NCBI GenBank assembly: GCA_016278725.1
Contig: JADQBG010000006.1
Location: 1 to 64,000, forward strand
Reading direction: 5' to 3'
Length of the DNA: 64,000 nt
Source of the DNA: Actinomycetota bacterium
GTDB taxonomy: Bacteria > Actinomycetota > Thermoleophilia > RBG-16-64-13
Shown here piece by piece: positions 19,220 to 32,394 of this stretch (positions are counted from its first letter, which is position 1; each line of letters begins with the position of its first letter). The notes under the pieces are model-generated. The model did no database searches and was not told where the DNA came from. It was given only the letters and a program-made list of their open reading frames with translations. A program made the position numbers and the translations under genes.

Positions 19220-20378
19220 GGTCCACGCAGCCTTGAACGGCCTGACGCAGCGCTGCGGCCCGACGATCCTCCAGCACTTGGAAGCCCAAGCTCGTGGGGG
19301 CGTAGGCGAATCCCAGCAGGCGATCGGGATCGGCGAAGCCGAGGGCACCACCGAGCGCGGGCATGCCGAACGCCCGCGATCCCCCAAAATCGAAGCGGGG
19401 GGAGGGCTTGGCAAAGCCGAGGGACCAAGAGACCGGTTGCTTCAGCACTTTGTCCCAGCGAGGCTCGTCGGGCGCTTCCAGTTCGAAGAGGGTCTCGGGA
19501 ATCAACTTCAGCTCCCGGTCGCACTCCGTGAACAGGGAGTAGAGGCGGGCCACGGAACGCACCAGACCGAACCCTTGGGCCGAGGGGCTGCTCCCCCCGG
19601 TCTTCCGGGGGCCGCCCAGGGTCCGCCGGGTGGCGGAGCCTGGAGTGAAGTGAGCGAGCAGCAGGCGAAGCGGCGGCAGTTCCCGCTCCGTGAGGAAGCG
19701 GAGAGGCTGGGTTGCCTCGACCACGGCGATCCGGGCGGCGGGCACGCTCTCCGGCCGATCGAAGTAGAACTCGAGGCCCAGAGGTTCGAGAACCTCCTCC
19801 AGGAGGAAGCGCTCCAGTGAGCGCCCGGCGGGATCGACCCGCTGGATCAGTTCGTCCTCGATCCAGCCCAAGGTGGCGTAGTGGTAGCCCTGCTCGGTCC
19901 CGGGCTTCCACTCCGGTTTCTGCCGAGCGAGGATCGCGGCCGGGGCGGCTTCGGCTTCCGTCAACGAATGGAGGTCAGGGGGATACTTCAGGGTGGGGAG
20001 TCCGGCTCGGTGCCCCAACATCTGACGGAGGCTGATCTCCTGTTTGCCATCCTGAGCGAACTCCGGCCAATAGGTGTCGACCCACTCTCCGTAGTCCAGC
20101 AAACCACGGGAATGGGCCAGGGCCAGGGCCATGGCCGCCACTCCCTGGGCGGCTCCGAAGAACGGAATCAGAGTGTCTTCGGCGAAGGGGCGGCCGCGGC
20201 GGCGGTCGCGCAGCCCGGCCCAAAGGTCCACCACCTTCTTGCCTTCGTGGTAGGCGGCGCAGGCAGCGCCATGCTCGCGGTGGTGGGCGAAAGTCCGCAG
20301 AAAGGTGTCGCGGACGGGCTCGAAGCCGCGCTCCACCCAACCGCCAACATCGCCGCCAGTGGCGAGGAAGCCTTTCAC
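19212..20378 (-). CDS. serine hydrolase, beta-lactamase/EstB-like family
   Basis: CAAYHEGKKVVDLWAGLRDRRRGRPFAEDTLIPFFGAAQGVAAMALA; QMLGHRAGLP; YHYATLGWIEDEL; catalytic-Ser region is atypical. Start GTG 20378 is a guess inside a longer ORF. Confidence 0.75.
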   Translation of the reverse strand: MKGFLATGGDVGGWVERGFEPVRDTFLRTFAHHREHGAACAAYHEGKKVVDLWAGLRDRRRGRPFAEDTLIPFFGAAQGVAAMALALAHSRGLLDYGEWVDTYWPEFAQDGKQEISLRQMLGHRAGLPTLKYPPDLHSLTEAEAAPAAILARQKPEWKPGTEQGYHYATLGWIEDELIQRVDPAGRSLERFLLEEVLEPLGLEFYFDRPESVPAARIAVVEATQPLRFLTERELPPLRLLLAHFTPGSATRRTLGGPRKTGGSSPSAQGFGLVRSVARLYSLFTECDRELKLIPETLFELEAPDEPRWDKVLKQPVSWSLGFAKPSPRFDFGGSRAFGMPALGGALGFADPDRLLGFAYAPTSLGFQVLEDRRAAALRQAVQGCVDRL

Positions 20379-20608
20379 TTCAGCAATCGCTCGAGCGTGT
20401 CGATACCGGTAAGCGTGGAAATCCTCCCGCCGACTCTCGGGGAGTGGTACTGGCTGCCAACGTGCGGCCAAGGTCCAGGTGGTTGGAGATCGACCGGTTG
20501 CTACCCTTTCGGAGTCGAGGCCAAAACGAGATGGCGAGGAGGGTGAAGGACAAGCGGCCGGCAGGTGGAACTCGTCAATCGGCAGCATCCTCTATCCGAG
20601 CGAGAGAG

Positions 20609-21025
20609 ATGAAGGGTCGGGTCGAAATATCCGAGCGGAGCGACTTGGTGAGCGCCTTCGAGCTTCCCGCCAAAGTGGCCTCGCTCCCGAGACTTGATCT
20701 CTTCGCGCACCAGTTGATCGACGAGGCGCAGCTTTCCGAGGAACGCGCCGCGGATCTACATCAGGCGCTCCTGCAAGCATTCCGCACGGTTTTGGCGCCG
20801 GCGAATAACGGTGGATGGGTGGCCGTCAGGGCCTGGTGCGATTCGCGCCGGCTGCGGGTGGAGGTGCGGGGCCCCCGCGATATTCGCAGCCACCTTGCCA
20901 CGGATACGGCTTTTCGCCATCGCGGCTCCGGCATCCCCGACCTGGTTTGCCACACCGATGACATCATTTTCGGGAAGAGCTGCGGCGGCGAGGGCATGCG
21001 GCTGGTGTTCTCCCTCCTGCTCTAG
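20609..21025 (+). CDS. anti-sigma-factor-like ATP-binding protein (HATPase_c_2-like)
   Basis: MKGRVEISERSDLVSAFELPAKVASLPRLDLFAHQLIDEAQLSEERAADLHQALLQAF... resembles RsbW-type size and layout; family call tentative. Confidence 0.5.
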   Translation: MKGRVEISERSDLVSAFELPAKVASLPRLDLFAHQLIDEAQLSEERAADLHQALLQAFRTVLAPANNGGWVAVRAWCDSRRLRVEVRGPRDIRSHLATDTAFRHRGSGIPDLVCHTDDIIFGKSCGGEGMRLVFSLLL

Positions 21026-21040
21026 GGCTCGGATTCGGGC

Positions 21041-21589
21041 TCAGGACTCGTTCGCTTCGATCGCCATGCTCTCCCAGTAGACCAAATCGCCCGTGGCCTT
21101 GCGCCGCTTGCTCCGCGGCTCGTCGGTCGCATACCCGAGCGGGGTCAAAAGCACCGGCTCGATCCCGGGAGGCAGCTCCAGGATGCGCCGGACCGGTTCC
21201 GGCTTGAAGTCGGCGATCCAGCAACTTCCCAGGCCGAGATCCCGAGCCTGCATGATGATGTGGTCCATGACGATGGCGCAGTCGGCCAGGTTGTAGTTGG
21301 TGTGGTCGCTGCGCACCCAACTCTCCCCTGCGACTCCGCAAACGGCGATGATCACCGGAGCTGTGTAGAACCACTTGCGGCTGTAGGCCTCGCTCATGGC
21401 CTGGCGGGCTTCGGCGTCGCGCACCACGACCACGCGGAAGGGCTGCCGGTTGGCCGCGGTTGGCGCGAGCCGCGCCGCTTCCAATACGAGCGCGAGTTTC
21501 TCGTCCTCGACCTCCCTGTCTGAATACGCGCGGACGCTGTACCTTGCCTCGATCAGTTCCTTGAAGTTCACTCGGACTCCTTGGTTCAT
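21041..21589 (-). CDS. nitroreductase-family protein
   Basis: [61 protein letters not shown]. Confidence 0.9.
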   Translation of the reverse strand: MNQGVRVNFKELIEARYSVRAYSDREVEDEKLALVLEAARLAPTAANRQPFRVVVVRDAEARQAMSEAYSRKWFYTAPVIIAVCGVAGESWVRSDHTNYNLADCAIVMDHIIMQARDLGLGSCWIADFKPEPVRRILELPPGIEPVLLTPLGYATDEPRSKRRKATGDLVYWESMAIEANES

Positions 21590-21763
21590 CGCTTCCTTCG
21601 GGCAGCAACCTCTGCTTGTTTTAGAGTGCTCGGATCGTGCCGGCTCGTAACCTCGTTGTCCGGATGCTCCTCGGCGTGCCGCTCCGGGAGGACTCGGGGC
21701 CTCTGGTACAATCGGATTTTCCGCAAAGGACAGCCTTCAACCCGGTTTCGAGGTCGCGTGAGT

Positions 21764-22663
21764 ATGGAGAAGCCCACCTACCAAGACGTCTTACTCGGCC
21801 TGGAGAGCTTCTGGGCCGACCACGGCTGCATCATCTGGCAGCCCTACCACACCGAGGTGGGGGCGGGTACCTTCAACCCCGCCACCTTCCTGCGGAGCCT
21901 GGGCCCCGATCCGTGGAACGTGGCCTACGTCGAGCCTTCCATCCGGCCGACAGACGGCCGCTACGGCGAGAACCCGTACCGGCTGGGCCACTACTACCAG
22001 TATCAGGTGGTGCTGAAGCCGGCCCCCGACAACATCCAGGATCTCTACCTGGCCTCGCTCTCGCACCTGGGGATCGAGTTGGAAAAGCACGACGTTCGCT
22101 TCGTGGAGGACGATTGGGAATCCCCCACCCTGGGCGCTTGGGGCCTCGGTTGGGAGGTATGGATCGACGGCATGGAGGCGACGCAGTTCACCTATTTTCA
22201 GCAGGTAGGCGGGATCGACCTGGATCCCATAAGCGTGGAGCTGACCTACGGGACCGAGCGGCTGGCCATGTATCTGCAGGGGGTGAACAGCGCCTTTGAC
22301 CTCACCTGGGTGCCGGGCGTCACCTACGGCGACGTGCACCGCGTCAACGAGGCCCAGTGGTCGGCTTACAACTTCGACGTGGCCGACGTGGCCATGCTCC
22401 AACGGCACTTCACCGACTACGAGCAGGAGTGCGAGAACTGCCTGGCCCACGGCCTGGTGATGGCCGCTTACGACTTCGTGCTCAAATGCTCTCATACGTT
22501 CAACCTGCTGGACGCCCGCGGGGCGATCAGCGTGACCGAGCGCACCGGCTACATCGCTCGGGTGCGCAACCTGGCGCGCCGGGTGGCGGAGACCTACGTG
22601 ATGCAGCTCGAAGAACGGCGCCGAGATGATTCCGGCACGACGGGCGCGGAGGTGGAGGCGTGA
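21764..22663 (+). CDS. glyQ: glycyl-tRNA synthetase alpha subunit
   Basis: [48 protein letters not shown]...[22 protein letters not shown]. Confidence 0.95.
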   Translation: MEKPTYQDVLLGLESFWADHGCIIWQPYHTEVGAGTFNPATFLRSLGPDPWNVAYVEPSIRPTDGRYGENPYRLGHYYQYQVVLKPAPDNIQDLYLASLSHLGIELEKHDVRFVEDDWESPTLGAWGLGWEVWIDGMEATQFTYFQQVGGIDLDPISVELTYGTERLAMYLQGVNSAFDLTWVPGVTYGDVHRVNEAQWSAYNFDVADVAMLQRHFTDYEQECENCLAHGLVMAAYDFVLKCSHTFNLLDARGAISVTERTGYIARVRNLARRVAETYVMQLEERRRDDSGTTGAEVEA

Positions 22664-24762
22664 TGGCGCAGCCGACGACCGGGGGCCGTGACTTTCTGCT
22701 CGAGATCGGGACGGAGGAGCTGCCCGCTTCGGCCTGCCGCTCGGTGCTGGAGCTTCTTCCCGAGAGAGCGGCCGGTCTTTTCGCGGCCGAGAACCTGGAA
22801 CTGGCCGAGAATTCCCTGACGGTTCTGGTGTCTCCCCGGCGAATCGCGCTCCTGATAGAGGGGCTGCCCCAGACTCAGGCGCCCCGCGAGACCGCCCAGC
22901 GCGGACCGGCCGCTGCGGCTGCCTTTGATGCCGAGGGCCGGCCCACCAAGGCGGCCGAAGGCTTCGCCCGGGCGCGGGGCGTCACCGTGGAAGAGCTCGA
23001 AGTGCGCGAGGAGAACGGCCGGGAGCACGTTTTCGCCGTGTCCCGGGCAGAGGGGCGCCCCACGCAGGAGCTTCTGCCCTCTCTTTGCGTCCGCCTGGTG
23101 CGGGAGATGTATTTCCCCAAGAACATGAAGTGGGGCGCGGATCTGCGGTTTTCCCGGCCGGTGCGCTGGCTGGTGGCGCTCTACGGGGACCAGGTGGTGC
23201 CCTTCGAGGCGGCCGGGCTTCGCGCCGGCCGCCAGAGCCGGGGCCACCGCTGGCTGGGAAGTGAAGTGGACATCCCGGAGCCCTCCCGTTACGTGGACAC
23301 CATGCGTGGGGTCAAGGTGCTGGTGGACCAGCGCGAGCGCGAGGCTCAGATCCGCGCCGGTCTGGAGCGCCTCGCCGCCGCTCACGGGTTGGAGGCCGTC
23401 GATCCCACGAACAAGCTGGCGGAGGTGCTCCATCTGGTGGAGTGGCCCACCGTGCTCGAGGGGCGGTTCGGCGAGAGCCATCTGCGCCTGCCGGATGAGG
23501 TGCTGATCACCGCCATGCAGTCTCATCAGCGCTACTTTCCCCTGGTCTCCGCGGAGGGGGACCTCGACCACCGCTTCCTCTTCGTCAGTAACGGCGATCC
23601 TGACTGCGCCGAGACCATCGTCGCCGGCAACGAACGCGTGCTCGAGGGCCGCATCGAGGACGCCGAGTTTTCCTTCGACAAGGATCTCGCCACCGGCATC
23701 GAGGCGATGGCCGCGCAGCTCGACCGCGTGGTTTTTCACGAGAAGGTCGGCACCATGAAGGACAAGACCGAGCGTTTGACCGCGCTGGTGGGATATCTGG
23801 GTGCCGCCGTGGGCCTGGAGGAGGAGAAGCTCGAGCGTGCTCTGGAGGCGGCCCGGCTTTCCAAGGCCGATCAGACCTCGGTCATGATCCGGGAGTTCGC
23901 CGACCTCGAGGGCAACATGGGCGAGACCTACGCCAGACTCGAGGGCCTGCCCGAGGAGGTGGCCGTGGCCATCCGCGAGCAGTACCTGCCCGAGCAGGCG
24001 GGAGGCGTCGCGCCGAAGACCGTCGCCGGCGCGCTGCTGGCCACGGCCGAGAAGGTGGACAACGTGGTCGCCGCCTTCGCCGTGGGCGAGCCCCCCTCGG
24101 GCTCCAAGGATCCCTACGGCCTGCGCCGGGCGGCCATGGGCATGGTCACCATCGCCTTCTATCACTCGCTGGTCTACGACGTGCGCGCCTTGGTCGAGGC
24201 GGCATACGGTCGACTGGCAGAGTTCCCGGGGCTCGAGCCGCCGGAGACGGTGATTCCCGCGGCCACCGACTTCATCCTCGAACGGCTCGCCCGCTTCCTG
24301 CTCGACAACGAGGTCTCGCGGAACGCGATCGACGCGGTGCTGCCGCTTTCCTCGGTGTTTCAGGACCTGCGCCGCCGCGCCATGGCCCTGGACGCCTTCC
24401 GCGCCACCGAGGCCTGGGAAGACCTGGTCACCGTGCACACCCGGCCGAGCAACCTGGCCCGCAAGTTGGAGTCCGGACAGGAGGGCCCGGTAGCCCCGGA
24501 TCTGTTCGAGGAGGAGGCCGAGCGCGGCCTCTACCAGGCCTATCTGCGGACGTCGTCCCAAGTGGCCGAACTGATCGACAAGCAGGACTACTACGATGCG
24601 CTCGAGCGCCTGGCCGGACTGCGCCCCGCCGTGGACCGCTTCTTCGATGATGTCTTGGTGATGGCGAAGGACGAACCCACCAGGGTCAACCGTCTGCGCC
24701 TGCTCGCTGCGGTCGCGGAACTGGAAGCGCGGGTGGCTTTGATCGACCGAGTGCAGGCCTGA
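22660..24762 (+). CDS. glyS: glycyl-tRNA synthetase beta subunit
   Basis: [68 protein letters not shown]. Confidence 0.95.
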   Translation: MMAQPTTGGRDFLLEIGTEELPASACRSVLELLPERAAGLFAAENLELAENSLTVLVSPRRIALLIEGLPQTQAPRETAQRGPAAAAAFDAEGRPTKAAEGFARARGVTVEELEVREENGREHVFAVSRAEGRPTQELLPSLCVRLVREMYFPKNMKWGADLRFSRPVRWLVALYGDQVVPFEAAGLRAGRQSRGHRWLGSEVDIPEPSRYVDTMRGVKVLVDQREREAQIRAGLERLAAAHGLEAVDPTNKLAEVLHLVEWPTVLEGRFGESHLRLPDEVLITAMQSHQRYFPLVSAEGDLDHRFLFVSNGDPDCAETIVAGNERVLEGRIEDAEFSFDKDLATGIEAMAAQLDRVVFHEKVGTMKDKTERLTALVGYLGAAVGLEEEKLERALEAARLSKADQTSVMIREFADLEGNMGETYARLEGLPEEVAVAIREQYLPEQAGGVAPKTVAGALLATAEKVDNVVAAFAVGEPPSGSKDPYGLRRAAMGMVTIAFYHSLVYDVRALVEAAYGRLAEFPGLEPPETVIPAATDFILERLARFLLDNEVSRNAIDAVLPLSSVFQDLRRRAMALDAFRATEAWEDLVTVHTRPSNLARKLESGQEGPVAPDLFEEEAERGLYQAYLRTSSQVAELIDKQDYYDALERLAGLRPAVDRFFDDVLVMAKDEPTRVNRLRLLAAVAELEARVALIDRVQA

Positions 24763-24775
24763 GGCCGGATTTTCC

Positions 24776-25150
24776 GTGGCTGTCAGCTACCTCTGGCTCG
24801 CCGCGGGCGGGGCGCTCGGCACGCTGGCCCGTTACTCGCTCTCGGGGTGGGTTGACCAACGCTGGGGGGCCGGGGCCTGGGGCATCTTCGTGGTCAACAT
24901 CATGGGCGCGTTCCTCCTCGGCCTGCTGGCCACGCTGGCCGAGGAGCGGTTTCTGGTGCCGGCGGATCTGCGGCGCTTTGTCACCATCGGTTTCCTGGGC
25001 GCCTACACCACGTTCTCGACGCTGGTCTACGAGAGCATGAAGATGGCTCAGCTGGGAGCCTTCGCGGAAGCGACGGCCAACGCCGTGGGGTCGCTTGTCG
25101 TGGGCCTGGCCGCCGCCTACCTGGGCATGATGTTGGGACGCTTGATATGA
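24776..25150 (+). CDS. crcB: CrcB/Fluc-family fluoride channel
   Basis: AAGGALGTLARYSLSGWV, VVNIMGAFLLG, GFLGAYTTFSTLVYE. Confidence 0.9.
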   Translation: MAVSYLWLAAGGALGTLARYSLSGWVDQRWGAGAWGIFVVNIMGAFLLGLLATLAEERFLVPADLRRFVTIGFLGAYTTFSTLVYESMKMAQLGAFAEATANAVGSLVVGLAAAYLGMMLGRLI

Positions 25151-25482
25151 GCGAATTGATCTCCGGAAGGCTACTCCGCATCTATGTTGGTGAGTCCGAT
25201 CACCACCAGGGCCGCGCTCTCTATCAGGTCCTGGTTGAGCTCGTGAGAGAGCAGGGGCTGGCCGGAGCCACCGTATTGCGCGGAGTGGAGGGCTTCGGGG
25301 CCCACTCGCGCATCCACACGGCGCGGATCCTGCGTCTGGCCGAGGACCTGCCATTGGTGATCGAGGTGGTCGACGTGCCTGAGCGGATCGAGGCCTTTCT
25401 CCCCGTCCTGGCGGAGGTGCTTCCCGGAGGCCTCGTGACGGTGACCGAGGTGGAGATGGCCGACTACACCCGCAAAGATTAG
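25147..25482 (+). CDS. DUF190 family protein
   Basis: LLRIYVGESDHHQGRALYQVLVELVREQGLAGATVLRGVEGFGAHSRIHTARILRLAEDLPLVIEVVD; overlaps crcB. Confidence 0.88.
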   Translation: MSELISGRLLRIYVGESDHHQGRALYQVLVELVREQGLAGATVLRGVEGFGAHSRIHTARILRLAEDLPLVIEVVDVPERIEAFLPVLAEVLPGGLVTVTEVEMADYTRKD

Positions 25483-25600
25483 GCCAACCAGTTTTGGGCT
25501 AACCATTTGTAAATTGCGGGCAAGTTGTCCGTTACAATGAAGTCACGCTAAACGGTATGACCGGTCCTGACCGCAGTCGACTCTGAGGGGTGAAAAGCGT

Positions 25601-28276
25601 ATGGGGCAGAAGCACGTTTATGACTTCAACGAGGGCCGGGTCGAGTTAAAGCCTCTCCTGGGCGGCAAGGGTGCCAATCTGGCGGAGATGACCTCCATCG
25701 GGATTCCCGTTCCTCCCGGATTCACAATCAGCACGGCGGCCTGTGTGTATTTCTCCCAGAACCAAGCCTATCCCGAGGGGCTCGATGGCGAGATAGACGA
25801 GCATCTGGCCCGGCTCGAGGAGCAGATGGGCAAGAAGCTGGGGGATTCCGCTGACCCGCTGCTGGTCTCGGTGCGTTCGGGAGCGGTGGTGTCCATGCCG
25901 GGCATGATGGACACGGTCCTCAACCTGGGGCTCAACGACGAGTCCTGCGCCGGCCTGGCCGCGATCACCGGGAACGACCGCTTTTCCTGGGACTCTTACC
26001 GCCGGTTCATTCAGATGTTCGCCGACGTGGTCATGGGCGTCGACAGCCAGCTTTTCGAAGACGAACTGAAGCGCAAGAAGCTCGAAGCTGGCGCGGAGAA
26101 CGATACCGATCTCACCGGGGCCGACCTGCAGGATCTGGTGGAGCGCTACAAGCGGATCCTGCGGGAGAATGCCAAACGCGACTTCCCGCAGGACCCCCGC
26201 GAGCAGTTGGACATGGCCATCAAAGCCGTGTTCAAGAGCTGGGACAATCCTCGGGCCAAGTACTACCGCAAACTCAACGACATCGCCGACGATCTGGGTA
26301 CCGCAGTCACGGTCCAGAGCATGGTCTTCGGCAACAAAGGCGAAACTTCGGGGACCGGCGTGGCCTTCACCCGCAACCCCTCGACCGGCGATGACGAGTT
26401 CTACGGCGAGTTCCTGATGAACGCCCAGGGCGAAGATGTCGTTGCGGGAGTGCGCCATCCCCGTCCTCTGCCGGAAATGAAGCAGGCCATGCCCTCCGCC
26501 TTCAGGCAGCTTTCCGAGATTCGCGGCCGCCTCGAAGCGCACTACCGTGACATGCAGGACATCGAGTTCACCATCGAGGATGGTTGTCTGTACATGCTGC
26601 AGACGCGCACGGGCAAGCGCACGGCCGCCGCCGCGGTGAAGATCGCGGTCGACATGGTCGGGGAAGGCATGATCGACCAGAACGAGGCGGTCGCCCGCAT
26701 CGACCCGCAGCAACTCGACCAGTTGATGCATCCCATGATCGATCCTGGCGCAAGTTACGAAGCGCTGACCACCGGTCTGAATGCCTCTCCCGGAGCGGCC
26801 GTGGGCAAGGTGGTCTTCGACGCCGACACGGCCGAGCGGCTGGGCGGCCAGGGAGAGAAGGTCATCCTGGTGCGCTGGGAAACCACCCCCGATGACATCC
26901 ACGGCGTGGTGCACGCTCAAGGGGTCATCACCAGTAGCGGCGGCATGACCTCACACGCGGCCGTGGTGGCGCGGGGCATGGGCAAACCCTGTATCGCCGG
27001 CGCTTCCGAAGTCCACATCGACGCCGATACCAAGGTCTTCAAGGTCGACGGCTACGAGGTCCTGATCGAAGAGGGCGACTGGATCACCATGGACGGCACC
27101 ACCGGCGAGGTGATCCGGGGACGGGTGCCCCTGGTACCGCCGCGGATCAACGAGAACTTCCAGCGGATCCTGGGTTGGGCTGACGAATGCCGGCGGATGA
27201 GGGTGCGCACCAACGCGGATACCCCGGATGACGCCCGGCGCGCCCGGGAGTTCGGGGCGGAGGGTATCGGCCTTTGCCGCACGGAGCACATGTTCATGCA
27301 GGAGGACCGCCTGCCGCACGTACGTAACATGATCCTGGCGACCACCACCCAGGAACGAGAGCGTCACCTGGACAAACTGCTCCCCTTCCAGCGCGAGGAC
27401 TTCGACGGCATCTTCCGGGCGATGCAGGGGCTGCCCGTCACCATCCGCCTGCTCGATCCCCCGCTGCACGAGTTCCTGCCGGACTACACCGGCCTGATGG
27501 TCGAGATCGAACGGCTGCGCCTGACCGAAGCTCCGGCCAAGGAATTGCAGGCAAAAGAGGCGCTTGCGGCCAAAGTCAAGACCCTGACCGAGATGAACCC
27601 CATGCTGGGGACCCGGGGCTGCCGCCTGGGCATCGTCTATCCGGAGATCTACGCCATGCAGGCGAGGGCCATCATGGAAGCCGCCTGCGACGTGCAGAAG
27701 GACACGGGGGAAGCCCCGCTGGTGGAGATCATGATTCCGCTGGTGGGCTTCGCCAAGGAACTCGAGGTGATGCGCGCCCTGGTCGTGGAAACCGTCGACG
27801 CTGTGCTCCGGGAACGCGGGATGGACATCGCTTATCTGGTGGGCACCATGGTCGAGCTGCCCCGGGCCGCCCTCACCGCCGATCAGATCGTCGAGCACGC
27901 GGATTTCTTCAGCTTCGGCACCAACGACCTCACCCAGACCACGCTGGGCTTTTCCCGCGACGACGCCGAGGGCAAGTTCCTCACCTTCTATCTGCAGGAG
28001 GGGATTCTCGAGCACAACCCCTTCGAGCGCCTGGATCAGAGCGGTGTCGGAGCTCTCATCGGCATTGCCGCCGAGAAGAGCCGGTCCGTCAAAGAGGGGA
28101 TCAAGCTGGGAATCTGCGGCGAGCACGGGGGGGAGCCGTCGAGCATAAAGTTCGTCGACGGTTTCGGACTGGACTACGTGAGCTGCAGCCCGTTCCGGGT
28201 CCCGGTGGCGCGCCTTGCCGCGGCTCAGGCCACTCTGGCCCAGAGCGGAGTGGATGGTGGGCCGAAAGGCGAGTAG
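25601..28276 (+). CDS. ppdK: pyruvate, phosphate dikinase
   Basis: KHVYDFNEGRVELKPLLGGKGANLAEM; GGMTSHAAVVARGMGKPC; full-length 891 aa. Confidence 0.96.
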   Translation: MGQKHVYDFNEGRVELKPLLGGKGANLAEMTSIGIPVPPGFTISTAACVYFSQNQAYPEGLDGEIDEHLARLEEQMGKKLGDSADPLLVSVRSGAVVSMPGMMDTVLNLGLNDESCAGLAAITGNDRFSWDSYRRFIQMFADVVMGVDSQLFEDELKRKKLEAGAENDTDLTGADLQDLVERYKRILRENAKRDFPQDPREQLDMAIKAVFKSWDNPRAKYYRKLNDIADDLGTAVTVQSMVFGNKGETSGTGVAFTRNPSTGDDEFYGEFLMNAQGEDVVAGVRHPRPLPEMKQAMPSAFRQLSEIRGRLEAHYRDMQDIEFTIEDGCLYMLQTRTGKRTAAAAVKIAVDMVGEGMIDQNEAVARIDPQQLDQLMHPMIDPGASYEALTTGLNASPGAAVGKVVFDADTAERLGGQGEKVILVRWETTPDDIHGVVHAQGVITSSGGMTSHAAVVARGMGKPCIAGASEVHIDADTKVFKVDGYEVLIEEGDWITMDGTTGEVIRGRVPLVPPRINENFQRILGWADECRRMRVRTNADTPDDARRAREFGAEGIGLCRTEHMFMQEDRLPHVRNMILATTTQERERHLDKLLPFQREDFDGIFRAMQGLPVTIRLLDPPLHEFLPDYTGLMVEIERLRLTEAPAKELQAKEALAAKVKTLTEMNPMLGTRGCRLGIVYPEIYAMQARAIMEAACDVQKDTGEAPLVEIMIPLVGFAKELEVMRALVVETVDAVLRERGMDIAYLVGTMVELPRAALTADQIVEHADFFSFGTNDLTQTTLGFSRDDAEGKFLTFYLQEGILEHNPFERLDQSGVGALIGIAAEKSRSVKEGIKLGICGEHGGEPSSIKFVDGFGLDYVSCSPFRVPVARLAAAQATLAQSGVDGGPKGE

Positions 28277-28292
28277 CGAGCGGGCAGGACGC

Positions 28293-29363
28293 GTGCGCCT
28301 CCAGGTCGAGGACCTGGAGGCGCAGCTTTCTCCGTTGGCGGCACGATCCTCGAATTCCCGGGGGCGCGAACGTCCGGAGGAAGACTGCGGAGTGCGGGGC
28401 CCGTTTCAGCGCGACCGCGACCGCATCGTGCACTCGAAGGCTTTCCGCCGGCTCAAGCACAAGACCCAGGTCTTCATCTCGCCCGATGGCGATCACTACC
28501 GCACCCGGCTGACCCACGTGCTCGAGGTCTCGGGCATCGCCAGGACGGTGGCCCGCGCGCTGCGCCTGAACGAGGATCTGACCGAGGCGATCGCGCTCGG
28601 TCACGACCTGGGCCACACGCCTTTCGGCCACGCCGGCGAGGATGCGCTCGACGAGGTCGTCCGGGCCTATGGGATCCCCGGTTTCCGGCATAACGAGCAG
28701 AGTCTGCGGGTGGTCGAGCGGGTGGAGGGCGCAGGCCGGGGTCTCAACCTGACCTGGGAAGTGCGCGACGGGATCTGCCGCCATACCGGCGGGCAGCCTG
28801 CGGGCACTCTCGAAGCCCGGATAGTCAAGGTGTGCGACCGGGTGGCCTACATCAATCACGATATCGACGACGCCCTGCGCGCCGGTCTGATCGCGCCGAG
28901 CGATCTGCCCGCCGGACCGCTCGCCGAACTCGGGCCCACCAGCACCGAGCGGATAGACACCCTGGTGCACGATCTGGTCGATACCAGCGATGACCGGGGG
29001 GACATCGCTCAGAGCCCCGCGATCGGGGCGGCGATGGCGGAACTGCGGGCGTTTCTTTTCGAGACAGTCTACGTGCGCTCCATCAGCGCCCAAGAAGTGC
29101 TCATGATCCGCAGGGTGCTCAGCACCCTTTTTGACCACTACATGGCGCATGCGGAGGAGTTGCCCGCGATGGGCAGCAGCGCGCAGGCGGGGGCGGTGGC
29201 GGCGAGCGCCGACAGATCGCAGGAGTTGCCCGCGAGCGCCGGCGGCGCGCAGGCGGTGGTTGACTACGTGGCCGGGATGACCGATCGCTACGCTCTGGGC
29301 AAATACGAAGATCTGACCGGCCGCGGCCTTCGGATCGGCCAGCTCCGCCTGCAGAATTCCTAG
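28293..29363 (+). CDS. dgt: dGTP triphosphohydrolase-like HD-domain protein
   Basis: FQRDRDRIVHSKAFRRLKHKTQVF; THVLEVSGIARTVARAL; LGHDLGHTPFGHAGEDALDE; GTG 28293 start inferred. Confidence 0.9.
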   Translation: MRLQVEDLEAQLSPLAARSSNSRGRERPEEDCGVRGPFQRDRDRIVHSKAFRRLKHKTQVFISPDGDHYRTRLTHVLEVSGIARTVARALRLNEDLTEAIALGHDLGHTPFGHAGEDALDEVVRAYGIPGFRHNEQSLRVVERVEGAGRGLNLTWEVRDGICRHTGGQPAGTLEARIVKVCDRVAYINHDIDDALRAGLIAPSDLPAGPLAELGPTSTERIDTLVHDLVDTSDDRGDIAQSPAIGAAMAELRAFLFETVYVRSISAQEVLMIRRVLSTLFDHYMAHAEELPAMGSSAQAGAVAASADRSQELPASAGGAQAVVDYVAGMTDRYALGKYEDLTGRGLRIGQLRLQNS

Positions 29364-29383
29364 CCACTTGCCCGCCTTCGGGG

Positions 29384-29424
29384 CTTGACAGGCAAGTGGC
29401 GTGACGGGTAGCATTTCGCCCGAT
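29384..29424 (+). promoter_or_regulatory. predicted promoter for the downstream MntR/DtxR-like gene
   Basis: TTGACA (29384-29389), 18-bp spacer, TAGCAT (29408-29413); -35 lies inside inverted repeat GCCACTTGCC/GGCAAGTGGC. Confidence 0.4.
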
Positions 29425-29464
29425 TTAAATGAGCTTAACTATTTTCGCAAAGCGGGCATAATCT

Positions 29465-30196
29465 TTGGGCGATGGTGAACATAAACGCCGGTTGACGGAC
29501 CGCGCCGCGCGGGAGCACTTGAAGCAGATCTTCAAACTCGAAGAGCGCGAAGGCCCGCGCGAGGGGCCGGTCACCATGAGCGAGTTGGCCAATGCCATGG
29601 AACACACCGCTCCCGCCGTGACCGACATGGCCAAGAAGCTGGCCGAACGCGGGCTCGTGGACTACGTTCCCTACCGGGGCGTGCGCCTGACCGCGGAAGG
29701 GCGGCGAGAAGCCACGCGGGCGCTGCGCCGGCACCGGATCGTGGAACGCTTCCTCACCGATATGTTGGGCTTCCCCTGGCAGGACGCGCACGAGATGGCT
29801 ACCCAGTTCGAGCACGAATTGCCGGAGAAAGTGGAGGAACGTCTGTACAGGGCACTCAAGAAGCCCGAGATGTGCCCCCACGGTTTCCCCATCCCGAAGC
29901 TGCCCGAGGAGTCGTTCCCTTCGGTGATCACGCTCTCTTTGCTGGAGGAAGGACAGGCCAGCGAGGTCGCCACCGTCCTCCAGGAGGGGCACGATATCCT
30001 TTCCTTCATCGATTCCCTGGGTCTCAGGCCGGGCGCGCGCGTGGAGGTGCTTCAGCGGATGCCCTTCGACGGGCCCATCGTCCTGCTCGTGGACGGGGTC
30101 GAAAGGACCATCGGCCACAACCTGGCCGACATAGTAACGGTGTATCCCATTGCTCAGCTGCAGGAGGCTATGGTGAGGGAGGCGAAGAAGGCCTGA
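29465..30196 (+). CDS. DtxR/MntR-family metal-dependent transcriptional regulator
   Basis: MSELANAMEHTAPAVTDMAKKLAERGLVDYVPYRGVRLTAEGRREATRALRRHRIVERFLTDMLGFPWQDAHEMATQFEH...CPHGFPIP. Confidence 0.9.
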   Translation: MGDGEHKRRLTDRAAREHLKQIFKLEEREGPREGPVTMSELANAMEHTAPAVTDMAKKLAERGLVDYVPYRGVRLTAEGRREATRALRRHRIVERFLTDMLGFPWQDAHEMATQFEHELPEKVEERLYRALKKPEMCPHGFPIPKLPEESFPSVITLSLLEEGQASEVATVLQEGHDILSFIDSLGLRPGARVEVLQRMPFDGPIVLLVDGVERTIGHNLADIVTVYPIAQLQEAMVREAKKA

Positions 30197-30303
30197 TGTG
30201 GAAGTACCCGCAGCCGTGCGGGCCCGGAGGCGAGTCCTCTTGGAGCCGGCGGCAGCGGTAGCAGAGAGAGAGTTATCAGACGAATGAGGGAGGATCTGGG
30301 GGT

Positions 30304-32379
<2,076 letters not shown>

Positions 32380-32394
32380 AGAAAACGCTCGAAA

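Noticed and set aside
19212-20588. Full 458-aa version of the serine hydrolase
   Set aside because: First ~70 residues are low-complexity and overlap the region upstream of the divergent gene at 20609; a start near 20378 is more plausible.
21600-21763. Glycine T-box riboswitch upstream of glyQ
   Set aside because: No recognisable T-box antiterminator (GGTGG) core and no clear specifier stem.
24740-24776. Fluoride riboswitch before crcB
   Set aside because: Only 13 nt between glyS stop and crcB start; no room.
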